In this document: in pieces, positions 10,901 through 22,818 of the stretch
How positions within the stretch are numbered: position 1 is the first letter of the stretch
Layout of the letters: each line of letters starts with the position of its first letter
Origin: Tricholoma matsutake
Lineage: Eukaryota; Basidiomycota; Agaricomycetes; Agaricales; Tricholomataceae
DNA length: 64,000 nt
Assembly: GCA_026075535.2 (NCBI GenBank)
Contig: AP026542.1
Location: 4,092,001-4,156,000, forward strand
Direction: 5' to 3'
The notes under the pieces: model-generated
Databases searched by the model: none
What the model saw: the letters and a program-made list of their open reading frames with translations, nothing else
What the model was told of the DNA's origin: nothing
Translations under genes and position numbers: made by a program

Positions 10901-12614
10901 ACGGCTGTGGGCTTCTATTCGAGATGAAAGTACTCACTACAAGAAGGTCATTTCTCAGCTTTCTTCATCAAATCCATCATTAGCTACAGAGTTACATCAT
11001 GTTTGGCAGCTCCGGAATGCAGTCAATCAACTCCACATCCAACATCTTGATGCCGTTGAAAAGTCTGCGAGACCCAGGCCCTACCAGTACCAAACATGAC
11101 CACAGGTACTGCGATGGACATCAGACAATGCATGTCTGCAAATGAAGAGAGCGTTGATAGGTTGTCTCCTTTGAGCCGATTCACCATTTTGACCACATTC
11201 TAATCATATTGGATAACTCGCACGAGGTCCCAGAAGCAGCATGACCACTCCCAACCAAGTCGAATGTGATCGAACAGCGCGATCATCGTATCGAATGCAG
11301 TCAAGCATCGTCGAACATCGTCGAGCATCATATCGAATGTGATCGAACAGCACGAGCATCATATCGAATGTGATCGAACATTGTCGAGCATCGCAAGCAT
11401 CGTATCGAATGCGGTTGAGCATTGTATCGAATGTGATCGAACATCGTCGAGCATCGTATCGAATGCAATCGAACAGTGCGAGCATCATATCAAATGCGAT
11501 CAAACATTGTCGAGCATTGCGAGCATTGTCAAACATCGAAAATCAACATTGGACACTATATCGCCATCCGAATAATCATCGCACACATGCCAGATGTATT
11601 CCCTACCATTGTTGAACAATATCGCACCGATATTGGGCCACGAATGAAGTCCAAAGAATCTTCGAAAATCTTCGAAAAACATTGAACCTCGAAAAACACC
11701 GTTGGACACAGTATTTCCTATTCAAATGATCTTTGGACGCATGCTGGACACATGGGACACTATATCGAGTATATCGAACACATTTCGACTGCATGTGCAC
11801 GCATACAATCTGCTTGAAGCAGTTTCCGATCTTCTATTCAATTTATAACAAGGACAGTCTGGTTTTAGCTATTCTTTCTTATTATTTCTTCATCATGTGT
11901 TATATTCACCCCTTCTAGGCTCGCTTTATTGTTCTGATGTACTTATATTGTCTTTTGCCTCGAGTTTTCCACATGTTTGCCTCATGTTCTCTAGCCTTTT
12001 TAGGTACTTTCTTTATTTTATATAAAAAGATGTACTAGATACAAAGAAAAACAAGAAAGCCATTGTCTTCCTCCCAGATCACAGTGATTTGAGAGTACAG
12101 TTTAGTCTTATTCAGTCCGAAGTTTGGTGTTTTACGCTAAACTTCCTCGAAATTCCTCGAAATTCCTCGCATTATGCTATTTTTGCTCTCGCTTCCCTCG
12201 ATCAGCCTTTTTGTCACTTCTACTACTCGTCTAGTCCCCCGATCTTGCATCCGAACATATCTGTGCACTTGAAATTCCTCAAAACCTCTTTGAAAAATAT
12301 CGCAACGTCTCGAAAAGCATTGCAAAGTCTTGAAACACATTCTTTTAACCTCGAACTGCTTTGACAAGCAGTTGTTTTATGACTATTTGATGGTCGGTCT
12401 GACAGGTGACATCTAGAGGGCCTCACAACCTTCCTCTGACTCGTGTTATACCATCTGAAGCCATTTTGTGGGTTTTGTTTGGGTTTCCAGGTTGAGTATC
12501 ATCAGCATTAGCGCAGAGGATGGGCAAGCTGATATTGATGAGGCTCTACGAGTTGAAGAAGGAAGCAATGAGCTTGAGAAAATTATGGATTTTGTTTTAA
12601 CGCTCACAGACTGA
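7962..12614 (+). pseudogene. KDZ transposase, multi-exon, decayed
   Basis: Recognisable segments in order: the N-terminal part around 8037 (MAFDEASNVKQVSCMLAGRL); a coil before LVDAYLDAH (about 8470); ETLLRHGYIGCS (8690); an ACPCC zinc motif with DGNNSLK (9010-9110); the RNase H-fold core with YDIGC (9604-9618), FHGHAHNRACQ (about 9697-9729) and DGEGCE; then SRFIQNHYQEA, the C-terminal coil (VVMRLFELTK, 10510-10540), YFKLCHAREEI and AEDGQADIDEALRVEE to the TGA at 12612-12614. Introns with GT/AG borders join phases at about 8588-8635, 8844-8892, 9220-9271, 9490-9537 and 9911-9966. Frameshifts near 8270, 9000, 9385 and 11065 and TGA stops (9358-9360, 9364-9366, about 10413) disable it. A solo LTR splits the last exon. 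The enzyme would cut and paste the KDZ element. Confidence 0.85.
11155..12503 (+). repeat. LTR-B solo LTR inside the last exon of the KDZ transposase
   Basis: It starts TGATAGGTTGTCTCC, ends GTATCATC and matches the LTR-B family, with no internal region. The flanks AGCGT (11150-11154) and AGCAT (12504-12508) look like a 5-bp duplication with one transition, and removing one copy plus the LTR restores the transposase frame. It has a degenerate array built from CATCGTATCGAATG and GATCGAACATCGTCGAG units at about 11260-11550 and a TATATAAAAAG box near 12019. Confidence 0.82.
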
Positions 12615-13404
12615 ATAATTTGCACTTCAATTTTATGTGCACAGTAACCATGGTCTGTATTGTTCAAATAAATGAAGGAGCATATAAGGTTGTTCAACCT
12701 GAATCTAAGTGTGCAATGATTTCATCAGTTGCACTTGAAAGTTGAGTTGCCTAACAAAGTTGAACTATTAGAGTCTGACTTCAGCCATGAATCAAAGTTG
12801 TATGCTTATACAAGACATGTACTAGCATTAGGAATAGATTCTAGAATAGGATAGACTTACATATAAGCTAGAGATGAATGAGTTCCAGACCTGGCTATGT
12901 TGCATTGTTTGAGTGTCATTTGTATTTGCAACCAACTAGCCTTAGCACGATATTCTTCATTGATCTGCCAGTAACAAGGCTGTTCACACCACTGCAATAA
13001 TAGATGTTCATGAATGAGTACTTTGACTAGAACACTAATACATTCAAAAATGCGGCTGATTAGAGTGTATCTGCTTCAATTTGGTTCACAAAAATCAATG
13101 GAAATTGCCATCTTCCTGGTGAAAATTGTGGAGTCATTTCAAGTTTGATTGAATTGAAATCAAATCTCATTCAAAAACAGGCCTAGGGGTTGCAGATACA
13201 CAAGAGTAGTCCATGCTAGTTCATAGTTGATTCATAGAAATATGTCTCAACTTTTCTCAAGTTACTGATAGAGATCTCAATACTGATTCAATGATGTACT
13301 CTAACTTACTAATCACATGTTGATCGTCTTTTATTATATATCATGATCCCTTCAACTTCGCACTGCTGGCTGCTGCTGGCATCAAGTCAACCTACACTTT
13401 CCAG
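12615..13404. other. Spacer between KDZ transposase and cargo gene
   Basis: AT-rich, no coding potential seen. A TATTATATAT box-like stretch near 13333-13342 lies about 65 bp before the ATG at 13405 and could be the cargo-gene promoter. Confidence 0.4.
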
Positions 13405-16400
13405 ATGGCTACATCCCACAGCTATCTAGACAACCCTTCATTGTACTATTGCCCAGCAGCTGTTGCAGCTGCTTATACCTCTACTCATGGCACCACCTTG
13501 GCACCACCTGCACAACATGCTGCCTCTCGTGGAGTTGTACACCATCAGTTGCACACAAAGGATCATTTTGTGACTAGAACAGCGCGTGGCTTGCATCCAT
13601 TTTATATCAGTGTCAATGGATGTTGATGATGCTCAACCCGGAAACCCAAACAAAACCCACAAAATGGCTTCGGATGGTATAACACAAGTCAGAGGAAGGA
13701 TGCGAGGCCCTCTAGATGTCACCTGTCAGACCAACTGTCAAATAGTCATAAAATAACTGCTTGTCAAAGCAGTTTGAAGCTAAAAGAATGTGTTTCGAGG
13801 ACTTGTAATGGTTTTCGAGACGTTGCAATGATTTTCTAGATGTCGCGATATCTTTCGAGGTGTTGCAATATTTTTCGAGGTTTTTTCAAGGAAGTTTCAA
13901 GGAATTTCGAGTGCACAAATATGTTCAGATGCAAGATCTGGGGGCTAGATGAGTAGTAGAAGTGAAGCAAAGGCAAATCAAAGGAAACAAGAGCAAAAAT
14001 AGTGTAATGCAAGAAATCTCGAGGAATTTTGAGGAATTTTGAGGAAGTTTAGCATAAAACACCAAAGTTCGGACTGAATAAGACTAAACTGAACTCTCAA
14101 ATCACTGCGATCTGGGAGGAAGACGACGACTTTCTTCTTTTTCTTTGTATCTAGTACATCTTTTTATATAAAATGAAGATACCTAAAAAGGCTAGAGACC
14201 ATGAGGCAAACATGTGGAAAACTTGAGGCAAAGATAATAGAAGTATATCAGAACAATAAAGCAAGACTAGAAAGGGTGAATATAACACATGATGAAGAAA
14301 TAATAAGAGAGAATAGCTAAAAGCAGACTGTCCTTGTTATAAATTGAATAAAACATTGGAAACTGCTTTGAGCGGATTGTATGCATGCACATGCGGTCGA
14401 AATGTGTTCAATATACTCGAGATAGTGTCCCATGTGTCCAGCATGCGTCCGAAGATCATTTGAATAGGAAATACTGTGTCCAACGGTGTTTTTTGAGGTT
14501 TGATGTTTTTCAAAGATTTTCGAAGTTTCTTCAGACTTTGTTTGTGGCCCGATATCGGTGCGATATTGTTCAACAATGGTAGGGGATATGTCTGGCATGT
14601 GTGCGATGACCATTCGGATAGTGATATAGTGTCCGATGTCAATTTTCGATGTTCAATGATTTTCGAAGTCAGTCAAGGAAATATTGGACTTGTTCGAAGG
14701 CCAATATCACTGCGATATTGCTCGAAACTGGTTCGGAACCCATCGACGATGCTCCAAGTGTATATCCTGAGCTGTACGAAGGTCGGTGGAATTGTATTAT
14801 GGTGGCCGAAGGCATATGAAGAATTTTGAGGCGTCACGAAGAGTTTCGAAGTGTTGCAAAGAATTTCGAAGCATTCTTGTGACTTTGTAGAGGTTCATAG
14901 AGCTTTGTAGAGCTTCGGAGGGGTTTGTATGGGTTTGTAGAGCTTTGACAATGATTGTAGATGTGTTTTCCGAGCTTGAACGACAAAGTGGACCTATCAA
15001 CATGGAAACCACTTGCTGGAGGAACATCAAGAGATTAGAAGGTTTCAAAAGGATTCCCTCAATGATGCGTTCGACGCTGTGAGTTCTTGTAAATTTTTTT
15101 ATTGAACTCCTACAACTCTAGAATACTAGATTGCTGCACTTGATCGCATTGATGGAGGCCTCACAGTCCTCCTCCATTGCCCAGGATTCAAGATAGAAGG
15201 AGCCACAAAAGCTGAGAAGATTATTGTGGATACCTATGTCTCTCTTCGGGAACTCAAGGAAGGGGGAAAAGAGATGAGTAAGCAGATAGCATTGTTAATC
15301 CAGGTGTTTGGTGCAGAACTTGCTGTCCCCCACATGAACCGGTTTCAAGCATGTTGTGTCTTGGAAGGTGTACAACCGCCCTCTGTGCCTGGTATGTCAA
15401 TGCCAGCTCACTTTATTTATGATGTTAATATTGGTTGTCTAGCACCTGGGAACCAACTTCAGGTGGATGGTACCTCGTATCTCCCACTGCCTGTTGCAAA
15501 GAATAGTCCCCATATCCGTGCTCAATGTCATCCAGCTGGGACATATCTTCAGGACATTGTCATCCATTCCATGCAGCCAACATCTGTTCTAGCGCCAGCC
15601 CCCGATTCCAAGCCCCTGGTTGCCAATGATAGCACCGAATTTGAGATCAAAAATGAGACTTGGTGGCAATCAGCAGCCACTGCCACTTCCAAATACGATG
15701 ATCTCCCTGTCAGCAGTAAGTCGTTTAACCGTGATATCAGGCTAGTCTGAGAAGAAAAAAAACTTAGCTAAACTGCCCCGCAAAAGTGCCACTGATGTTT
15801 TTGAAGGTGTTATTATTAGTCTGGGTCCAAATACGATGTGGTAGGGTCATGAGGTCTATCTGTAACCCCCACTCTTTCCCATTTTTATTTTGCACATTGC
15901 CACGTTGTTATCAGCTCTCCAAGTTATTCTTATTCTTTAGGTCATGTTTCTTGCTCACAATGTGATGCATCAAGGGAAGGACAGTACCAGTTTTTACTTA
16001 AACTTGTGTTTGTCATCCCTTTATCTATTTATAACACATCTTGGCAACAGTCTGGTACTCAATCTGATACTTATTCCTTTTTTTGGCTAGTCAAAATCCA
16101 AACTTGATGGGCTGATCGACTGGACGTGTAGGGTCGAGAGGTCTTGTTTGAGTGCTCTCCACACTTGCTGGGGGCACAAGTTGCATCATGCAAATAGAGA
16201 GCCTCTCAAGGGACCAATCCCCGAGCAATTGCCAGCCTGTGAAACCCTAAGATAAGGACTCGACGACACCACCTTGACATCATCCGCTGAGTAAACACCG
16301 ACCCTATCTTGAAGATTATCAATACTTTCTGTACCTGATGATCTTGCTTCTTTGTGAGTTTATCTTTCTGGTTGTTTTGGCCTGTCGGCGCAAGAGAATG

Positions 16401-17600
16401 TGTGCGATATGGCTTTTCATCAACTGCACTATGATTTGTATATAGGTGTCTCCCCACCTTGTGAATGGGAGAAGTACTCTTTTGTCTCGCTTTTCACGTT
16501 CCCCCATTACATATGTTGGTTTCAAGTCCCTCGATGTCCCACAAGATCTCTGCACAACAAGGTGTAGAATAAAGATAAGTCCTCAAGTTTTCAAGTTCCA
16601 GCCCCTCAGGCCCTGTTTTATATTGCTACTTCTCATATTCATGGCAAGGGAGTCATCCCTCCTCACTCCTTTGATTCTGAATGATGAGATCGACGTCCAT
16701 GTGTTCTCGGTGTTTGCTCCACGTGACTTAGTTGACCAAGTTTCCCGATCATTGATCGGGTCTATTAGAGTCGTTACAGGTCCAATACCACCCAATGAGC
16801 CCACAGCTTGTGTGTTCTGCTGATTGCCACTCCCCTCTTAGGACCAGTTTACCTAGTACTTTGCGACAAAGCCAACCTTGGTCAATGGAACCTCCAGCAG
16901 ACCATTTCCCCTCCTACAATGGACAATGTTCTCAATCACTTTCAGCTTGACAATCTGCTGGTTCCTCATCTACATGTTCTGACCAGGAAAGTTCGTAGCA
17001 CCCGCTGGGAGGCAGTACTCAGGACTTTGCATTGGGGCCTGACTTACAAACAAGCCTCAAACCTATCCAGGGCTATGTTAGCTGACATTAACAGTGCTCA
17101 AACTCAACAGATACAGGTTAGTTCTTTGTCTCGACAAACCCATATTTGGTAGCTGAGCTACTTTGGCCTAGATTTCTACAACCATCGAGTTTAAGTTCAT
17201 TGTTTCATTAATGTTGGTAGCAATTTCCGCTTTTATCGCTGTATATGTGCTTTGATCTGCTTGAAGATCTTGGATACTCGTAGCTTCCCAGTATAGACAT
17301 ATGCCTCTATTTTCCCCCTCTCCTTGTTTGTTTTTACATGTTCTGCTTTGGTTTCCTATTTTGTGCTCTCTGCCCAATCTACGATCTAATTGGTTCTTTT
17401 TTGCATGCAGATTCAGTTCCAGAATAAATTTATACCCTGTATCAAACATCGCTTGTCCACACCTGATTATTCATGTGGGTGGAACACTGCTATGGGCCTG
17501 AATATATTACCTAACAACTATGTTATAGATTGTCATTTGCTGCTTCTAGTGCATAGAAACTCAGGGACAACCATTGGCTCCATACCTTTGGGGACTTGAT
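13405..17600 (+). pseudogene. KDZ cargo gene, long protein of unknown function, decayed
   Basis: The frame starts MATSHSYLDNPSLYYCPAA at 13405, is cut by a solo LTR with an exact ATGGA duplication, and continues in frame after it (NHLLEEHQEIRRFQKDSL), then over an intron near 15070-15130 to VALLHCPGF-like and VFGAELAVPHMNRFQACC sequence up to 15710. After a short intron it goes on (KLAKLPRKSATDVFEGV). Protein-like sequence with stops and frame changes is still readable to about 17590: LHTCWGHKLHHANREPL near 16170, FYIATSHIHGKGVIPPHSF near 16620, NHFQLDNLLVPHLHVLTRKV near 16940 and GWNTAMGLNILPNNYVID near 17480. I do not recognise a catalytic family and looked without success for TET/JBP motifs. 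The plus strand and position inside the terminal repeats make it part of the KDZ element. Confidence 0.6.
13621..15001 (-). repeat. LTR-B2 solo LTR inside the KDZ cargo gene
   Basis: In minus sense it begins GTTGATAGGTCCACTTTG and ends GCATCATCAACA. The 5-bp flanks ATGGA (13616-13620) and ATGGA (15002-15006) are identical, and deleting the LTR plus one copy rejoins the cargo gene in frame. It shares its 3' half with LTR-B but has a different 5' end, so it is called B2 here. No internal retroelement sequence is attached. Confidence 0.85.
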
Positions 17601-17699
17601 GCATAAACATCGTGCTGTAATATTTTATTTTATTCATCCTAATATTATTCCTTGACTTCCGAACTGTGTGTAATTTCTCAACCCACTGACATACTCTAT

Positions 17700-19370
17700 C
17701 CATGAGGACTCATTTCTAACACACATCGACAAAAGCTAGCCAAACCACCCTTGGTGTCAAGCGCAAGATCAATCATCCAAAATTGAGCCCTGATGCTTGT
17801 GCTGCTCTCCTCACTCATCAACGACAAGCTTCCCATAACTACAAAAATGCCCTTGGCAAGACATGGACTATTATTGACAAGCTGACACAAGACATTGCCA
17901 CTTTGCATCACAAGAGCCTCCAGCATGTGCAGTCCGAGCTTCACATGGGTCATAAATTGGTGCGCAAGGAACAAAAAAAACTAGTGCTTGGAATGCATTC
18001 ACTTGGAAAAAATCACAGGAGAAGGAAAATGGTGTGTTAATAATGTATTATATTGTAACCCTTGTTCTAATAAAAATTGGTGTTGCTGCTAGATCCTAAT
18101 ATATCCTCTCTGAGTGGTAAAGCAGTACTGCAAGGGTTGGTGCACAGTTCTCAAGAGGAATACAATGAACTCTCCAAACAAGAACTGAAAGAGTTAGTCT
18201 GTGAATTTGAAGATTATAAGGCTATGCAAACGAAGGCGCTATGTGTGTCAACAAAGTCCAAAATTAACGATGCAACTCACACTCTTGCTGCAATTGAAAA
18301 CAAGGTATATCCTGATGCTTACATTAATTACATCTACTAATTGCACATAACTAGCTAAATAATTTAAGGTCGCACACTGGCGTTGAGTCCATGCTTTTTG
18401 CTACTCATGGAACTACGGATATGCCAATGAGAGGTGCCATTTTTTCAACATCTGGTGTTGAGAACTTTCTCGAAGGAGTGATGAGAACTGATACCCAAGA
18501 CTTCTTGGGGAAAATGGAAAGGTTCGCAGTTCAGGGCATTCAAGGCACAATTTCTTTTTTTTGAGATCCCAACTCTTCCTGATGTTCTATGACAGGAGCA
18601 GCACAAAATCACAAGCAATGGATTTTAGCAATGCGTGCAGATATCCGTCATATCATATTGTACTAAGCATTCCATCCAGGAGAGACAACAGGTGATGAAA
18701 GTGCATGCATGGAGTGGAAACACTACTGGTGAAATGTTGTCAAGCAATATCAAGTTATCATCAAGGGTTGGCCAGACAACATACCCTTTTGTAACCTCAG
18801 TGAAACCTCAAATTCACTGAGCATCCTTGAGACACTCTACTGAAAGTGGCATTGCAGTGGAATCTATTGGAAAAAGCTCTCGTCCCAGGAGTTGCAGGAC
18901 TTGGATCTTCAACGCGACTACCAGATAGAGCAGGGTGAAGCTGGGGCCCCAGCTCCTCAATGCCGCCGCTCTGATTTTGGTAAAAAGTGTTCTCGATCTA
19001 AAGGTACAGGTTCTAGTACACAGAAAAAACATAGAAAATCTAGGAAGATAATCTCTGATGAAGAAAATAGTGAAGAAGACACAGAAGAAGACTCAGACAG
19101 GGAAGCAGCCCGCACACAGAAAAGGTGCCACAAGCCCACAGAACGAGCAACCACTGCCAGTCCAAGTGCTGACAAGGACACAGCTGGACAGCATCGCAAC
19201 CCAATGGCTCCTGCAGATGCTTGCTCCCACTCCACAATTGCCAATCCTGCCAATCCTCCAGATACACCCACAATCCCTAACTCTACCCAACCTGCCACAT
19301 CCCAGCCTGACAACACCACAGGCATCGTTCCATCTGCTTCACCAGCTGCTATTGCAGTTTCTTGCACCTA
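17700..19370 (+). pseudogene. KDZ cargo coding region 2, coiled-coil / HMG-box-like, decayed
   Basis: Segments in order: a helical, charged part (SPDACAALLTHQRQASHNYKN to KLVRKEQKK), a segment resembling an HMG box (AWNAFTWKKSQEKENG, then after an intron near 18029-18092 GKAVLQGLVHSSQEEYNELS), INDATHTLAAIENK (to 18304), a part with frame changes (ENFLEGVMRTDTQDFLGKME near 18450; WKHYW near 18710; KGWPDNIPFCNLSE near 18770), and a low-complexity tail rich in D, E, K, P, S and T that ends at 19368-19370. It may be the 3' part of the gene before it or a separate gene. If the HMG-box reading is right it would bind DNA; this is inference. Confidence 0.5.
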
Positions 19371-19546
19371 ACCAGTCCTCTGATGCATTCACAGCCACCA
19401 GGGCCTTGTTCCCAAATATGATCGCTTGACATCATTTTATCTAGCCACCTTATGTTCTTATTATGTATCTATGACATATCTATCATTAAATCTTATGGTC
19501 AGTATGTTTGGAGTAATGTTCAGAACTTTGAGAATCACCATGAGCA

Positions 19547-20314
19547 AATTTGATGATGCAGACAGTGATGACGCATCGCCAAGCAGCATGAGAGCGATGT
19601 GGCCATGTTAGCGGGTGTTGATGACAGGTCTGAGGGCTGGATGATGTCAAAAACGATGGTGATCAGTAAGGAGGGTGAGAAGAGGCCAGAGCGAAGCCCC
19701 CGGCGTCAGATTCAATGATGTTGATGTTGATGACGCATCGCCGGCAGCATGGGAGCTATGTTGCCATATTGGGTGGTGTTGATAATGAGTCTGATAGCCG
19801 GATGATGTTGAGAATGATGATGTCCTGAGAGTATGAGAAGAAGCTGGTGAGAAGTGCCCAGCATCAAGGTCGACAATGCAGACCGTGATGACATGTCGCT
19901 GGGCATCATGGGAAGTAATGTAGCCATATCGGCACTGACAGCGAGTTTGATGTCGAGATCGTGAGGGAGGACAAGAAGACACTAGCAAGGAGTGCTTGAC
20001 ATTGGGTTCAACAATGTGGAGAGCATTGTGGGAAGCATGGGAAGCATGGTGGACATGTTTGACGATGATGGATGACAAGTTGCTGACATGGGAAGTGTTC
20101 TAAATGTGGAATGAACAGGCGGGAAGACGCATGTATAGTACGCGGCGAACACCTACCAAAACGGGTTGAGGTACTTGAAATAATCAAGTCTATATGCGCC
20201 CTGGGGAGGGAAATAGTGCCGGTGTCGGGTTTTGATGGAAACGAGTCTTATAATAGTGGGTCAGGCACGGGATCACCCACTATTATAAGACTGGGTTTGT
20301 GGGAAGATCAGGTG
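19547..20314 (-). repeat. Right terminal inverted repeat of the KDZ transposon
   Basis: This is the reverse complement of the left repeat. It ends GGGAAGATCAGGTG at 20314, directly before the second CGGCCATC. Many of the differences from the left arm are C/T or G/A changes, including at CpG. Confidence 0.85.
20244..20292. repeat. Perfect 18-bp-arm hairpin near the right KDZ end
   Basis: The arms at 20244-20261 and 20275-20292 are exact reverse complements with a 13-nt loop, and identical in arm sequence to the hairpin at 6689-6737. The arms are conserved while the surrounding repeat has diverged, which suggests selection or repair of this structure. Confidence 0.85.
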
Positions 20315-20322
20315 CGGCCATC
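20315..20322. repeat. Right 8-bp target-site duplication (CGGCCATC) of the KDZ transposon
   Basis: Exact copy of 6659-6666, directly next to the element end. Confidence 0.88.
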
Positions 20323-22818
20323 ATAAGGATTGGACACCCCCAAATTCATTACAGCACTCGTTCTCAAACCCCCACAATCTATCCCCACAAACTCTTCATC
20401 TCAGTCTCCCTACGAACCCGCGCGCGCCCCAGGCACGTGAACAGACCATGCCTGCCATTGCCTGCCATACACATCAAAGGGGGCAGAAACATCTTTGATT
20501 GGTTCCCTTCACATGGAACACAGACCCAGAAGTCAAACACGCACATCAGGTTGTATCCGTGAGATCTAGATCCATTTGTTTTTTAGGGGGCCTTTCCGTA
20601 CGGAAACTTATTTTCAGCACTTCCGTAAGTATGCACGATGATCGGTCGATTTTAGGACCCCTTCCGTCGGCATAGCAAACCGAAGTATTTTTATGTATAA
20701 AGACTTTCCGTTTGCATTAATGATCAGAGTTCAATTTCCACCGCATTTCCGTGCACATTATGGATCCAATTTTTGGGCCTTTCGTCAGCATTGGGATCGG
20801 ACATGTGCCAGGTTCGTATGCGCAGTGGGGAGCTGCGAGACGATGGCCAGCTGTATGGACTCTGGACGCTACTCAAGATCGCAAGGGCACGAAAGGTCCC
20901 CTTGTATGATATCATTGTCAAGGGTAACGCGTCATTGGTAAAATAATTCAAGGAGGCATCTGACTCCATTATTCATGAATGACAAAGCAGACCATGAGGT
21001 GATTGTGACACGACGAACGCTAGGAAGATGACGATGAAGACCCAGGGGTGGATTCTGCGGCTAAAGGGCGCTATGGGGATAAGTAAACAGACCAGTACAG
21101 CAGCTCAGCGTTCACCACAAGTTTGGAAAAAATTAGCATGACAGGCAATGGGAACTTGCAATTACCCATTAAAGGATCGCAGAAAATCTGTCCCAAATCG
21201 CCGCTAGAGAACGACAAGACGGGAAATGGGAATCACCAGGAGATTACAATCTACCATCTGTTTCATCCTAGAGCGAACAAAGACCGCATTCTTGACTCTC
21301 AACACTAGATTTTCGTTGCTAATCATTTTTAAACTTTTATCTGAGCCTTCTGCGACGGTTTTCTGCGACGGCGATCAATTCGAAGATGTGGGGCCTGGCT
21401 TGTTAAATATTTCAGCAGGTTCACAACAGCATGAAAGTTTTTGAATCAGAGGATTTGGAGTTTTTCGTATTACCGTTCTTAGGTAACTCTTAAGTTGCAC
21501 TACGACCCATTCCATCAGTGCCGCGTGGTCCTCACGAGTCTGGTGAATCGGAAGAGTCAGAATCCCCTTGCTCTTCGCGGCCGGACCACTCACTTTCTTT
21601 TTGTTTTGACCGACGTTCCGTATCATAAAGATTTGCAAGTAACGCCCATTACGCTTGGCCCTATAGGAAGCACAGGAGAATGAGGAAATGTGTTCGGCAT
21701 TTTTAAGGTCGAGACGTCTCATATGCGTCTATGGTGAGAGAAGACCGATAGCACGGGCTGCGCACAGCCATGCTTCAAGTAACCTATACTGAGCAAAAGA
21801 ATGGGTGAAGTGTTCCAGACCAAAGGGCGGGAGGAACTTGCGGCTGAGGGAAGACAGGTGACTACATGACGGCCGATATTCCCATCTCGCCATGACAATG
21901 CCTTCCTTGGGTGTGCTGCATAAGATTTGCTTCCCCTGACTATCCGTTCAGTCCAACACAATGACACCAATCACAGGCAGTCATTAATTCACGTCCACGA
22001 TTCTGGTGCACAACATAGATGGGCATCCTTAAGCTTTCCCAAGTCCAAGCTCGATCGGGGTAGCAGTTGAACAAACTTGAAGTGTTGCTAAGATCAAAAC
22101 ATTAGACAAATTGGAGTTTGAAATAACGGATAGAATCATGAAAAACTTATCAGTCACTTGTCAAGTAGTCATATATATGCCCCGGTTGGTACCTTCGACA
22201 ACGGACGAAATGTTGGGACCCCCATGCTCTTACTTCTACAATCCATGTGTTAAACAGTGACTCTTCCCGTTGCTTCTGACGCAGGGGTGGTCCGATATCG
22301 CGCTCGCGGCTCTACAGTCACATATGCAACACTTTGGAAGTGAAGAAACACTGACTCAAATATTATGTAAAGTTTGTTTGAGCGACGATTACTAAGCGCG
22401 CCAACTTTCTTCCCTATTCGTCGACTTCTCTAAGTTCATACGCTCAGTATAACGTCGCTCAACAACATGAATCATTTTTCCAAATTTACATGCTAATATC
22501 TAGGCATCTTAGCTCATCATCTAAGAGCCCTTGTATCCGAACAGAAATCTGGATCATACCCTCCAGTTAGTAGTGTCATGTGTATTATGCGTGGATACTA
22601 ATAGGCAGCAGTTGAATTTCTGTTCCTTCTTGTGATCCGCGCTAGTGGAAACCTGTGGACACTTTCTCCAATGAAGTTCATTCCAGATAGGTATTGATCC
22701 TGTCGAAGTACAGGTCAGAGCGGTCCGCCTCACCGGAATGCTTCTGAATAACACAGCCCTCTACAGTATAAAGCTACTGCATTGACCGACTGTCGCTACT
22801 CCAGAAAGTGTTTTCCAG
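20323..22818. other. Non-repetitive intergenic region upstream of the sugar transporter
   Basis: No gene can be supported. The longest open frame (21375-21722, minus) has no recognisable features. Five TTCCGT motifs cluster at about 20593-20755, one of them in the palindrome TTTCCGTACGGAAA. The last few hundred bases presumably hold the transporter promoter; I see no clear TATA box. Confidence 0.5.

Larger units (their letters stand above)
6667..20314 (+). mobile_element. Complete KDZ (Zisupton-like) DNA transposon, 13.65 kb
   Basis: The element is bounded by 8-bp duplications and long terminal inverted repeats (6667 to about 7436 and about 19547 to 20314). Inside, on the plus strand, are a KDZ transposase gene (about 7962-12614) and long cargo coding sequence (13405-19370). 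Two LTR-B-type solo LTRs (11155-12503, 13621-15001) were inserted later into its genes; without them the element is about 10.9 kb. KDZ transposons of basidiomycetes are known to carry extra genes, including TET/JBP oxygenases; I found no TET/JBP signature in this copy. The genes contain frameshifts and stops, so this copy is probably not autonomous now. Confidence 0.85.

Noticed and set aside
13405..19370. TET/JBP oxygenase gene in the KDZ element
   Set aside because: Expected from known KDZ elements, but no HxD...H...R oxygenase pattern was found in any frame I could follow.
21375..21722. 115-aa minus-strand frame upstream of the transporter
   Set aside because: No start context, domain, intron pattern or neighbour supports it; similar lengths occur by chance in this window.
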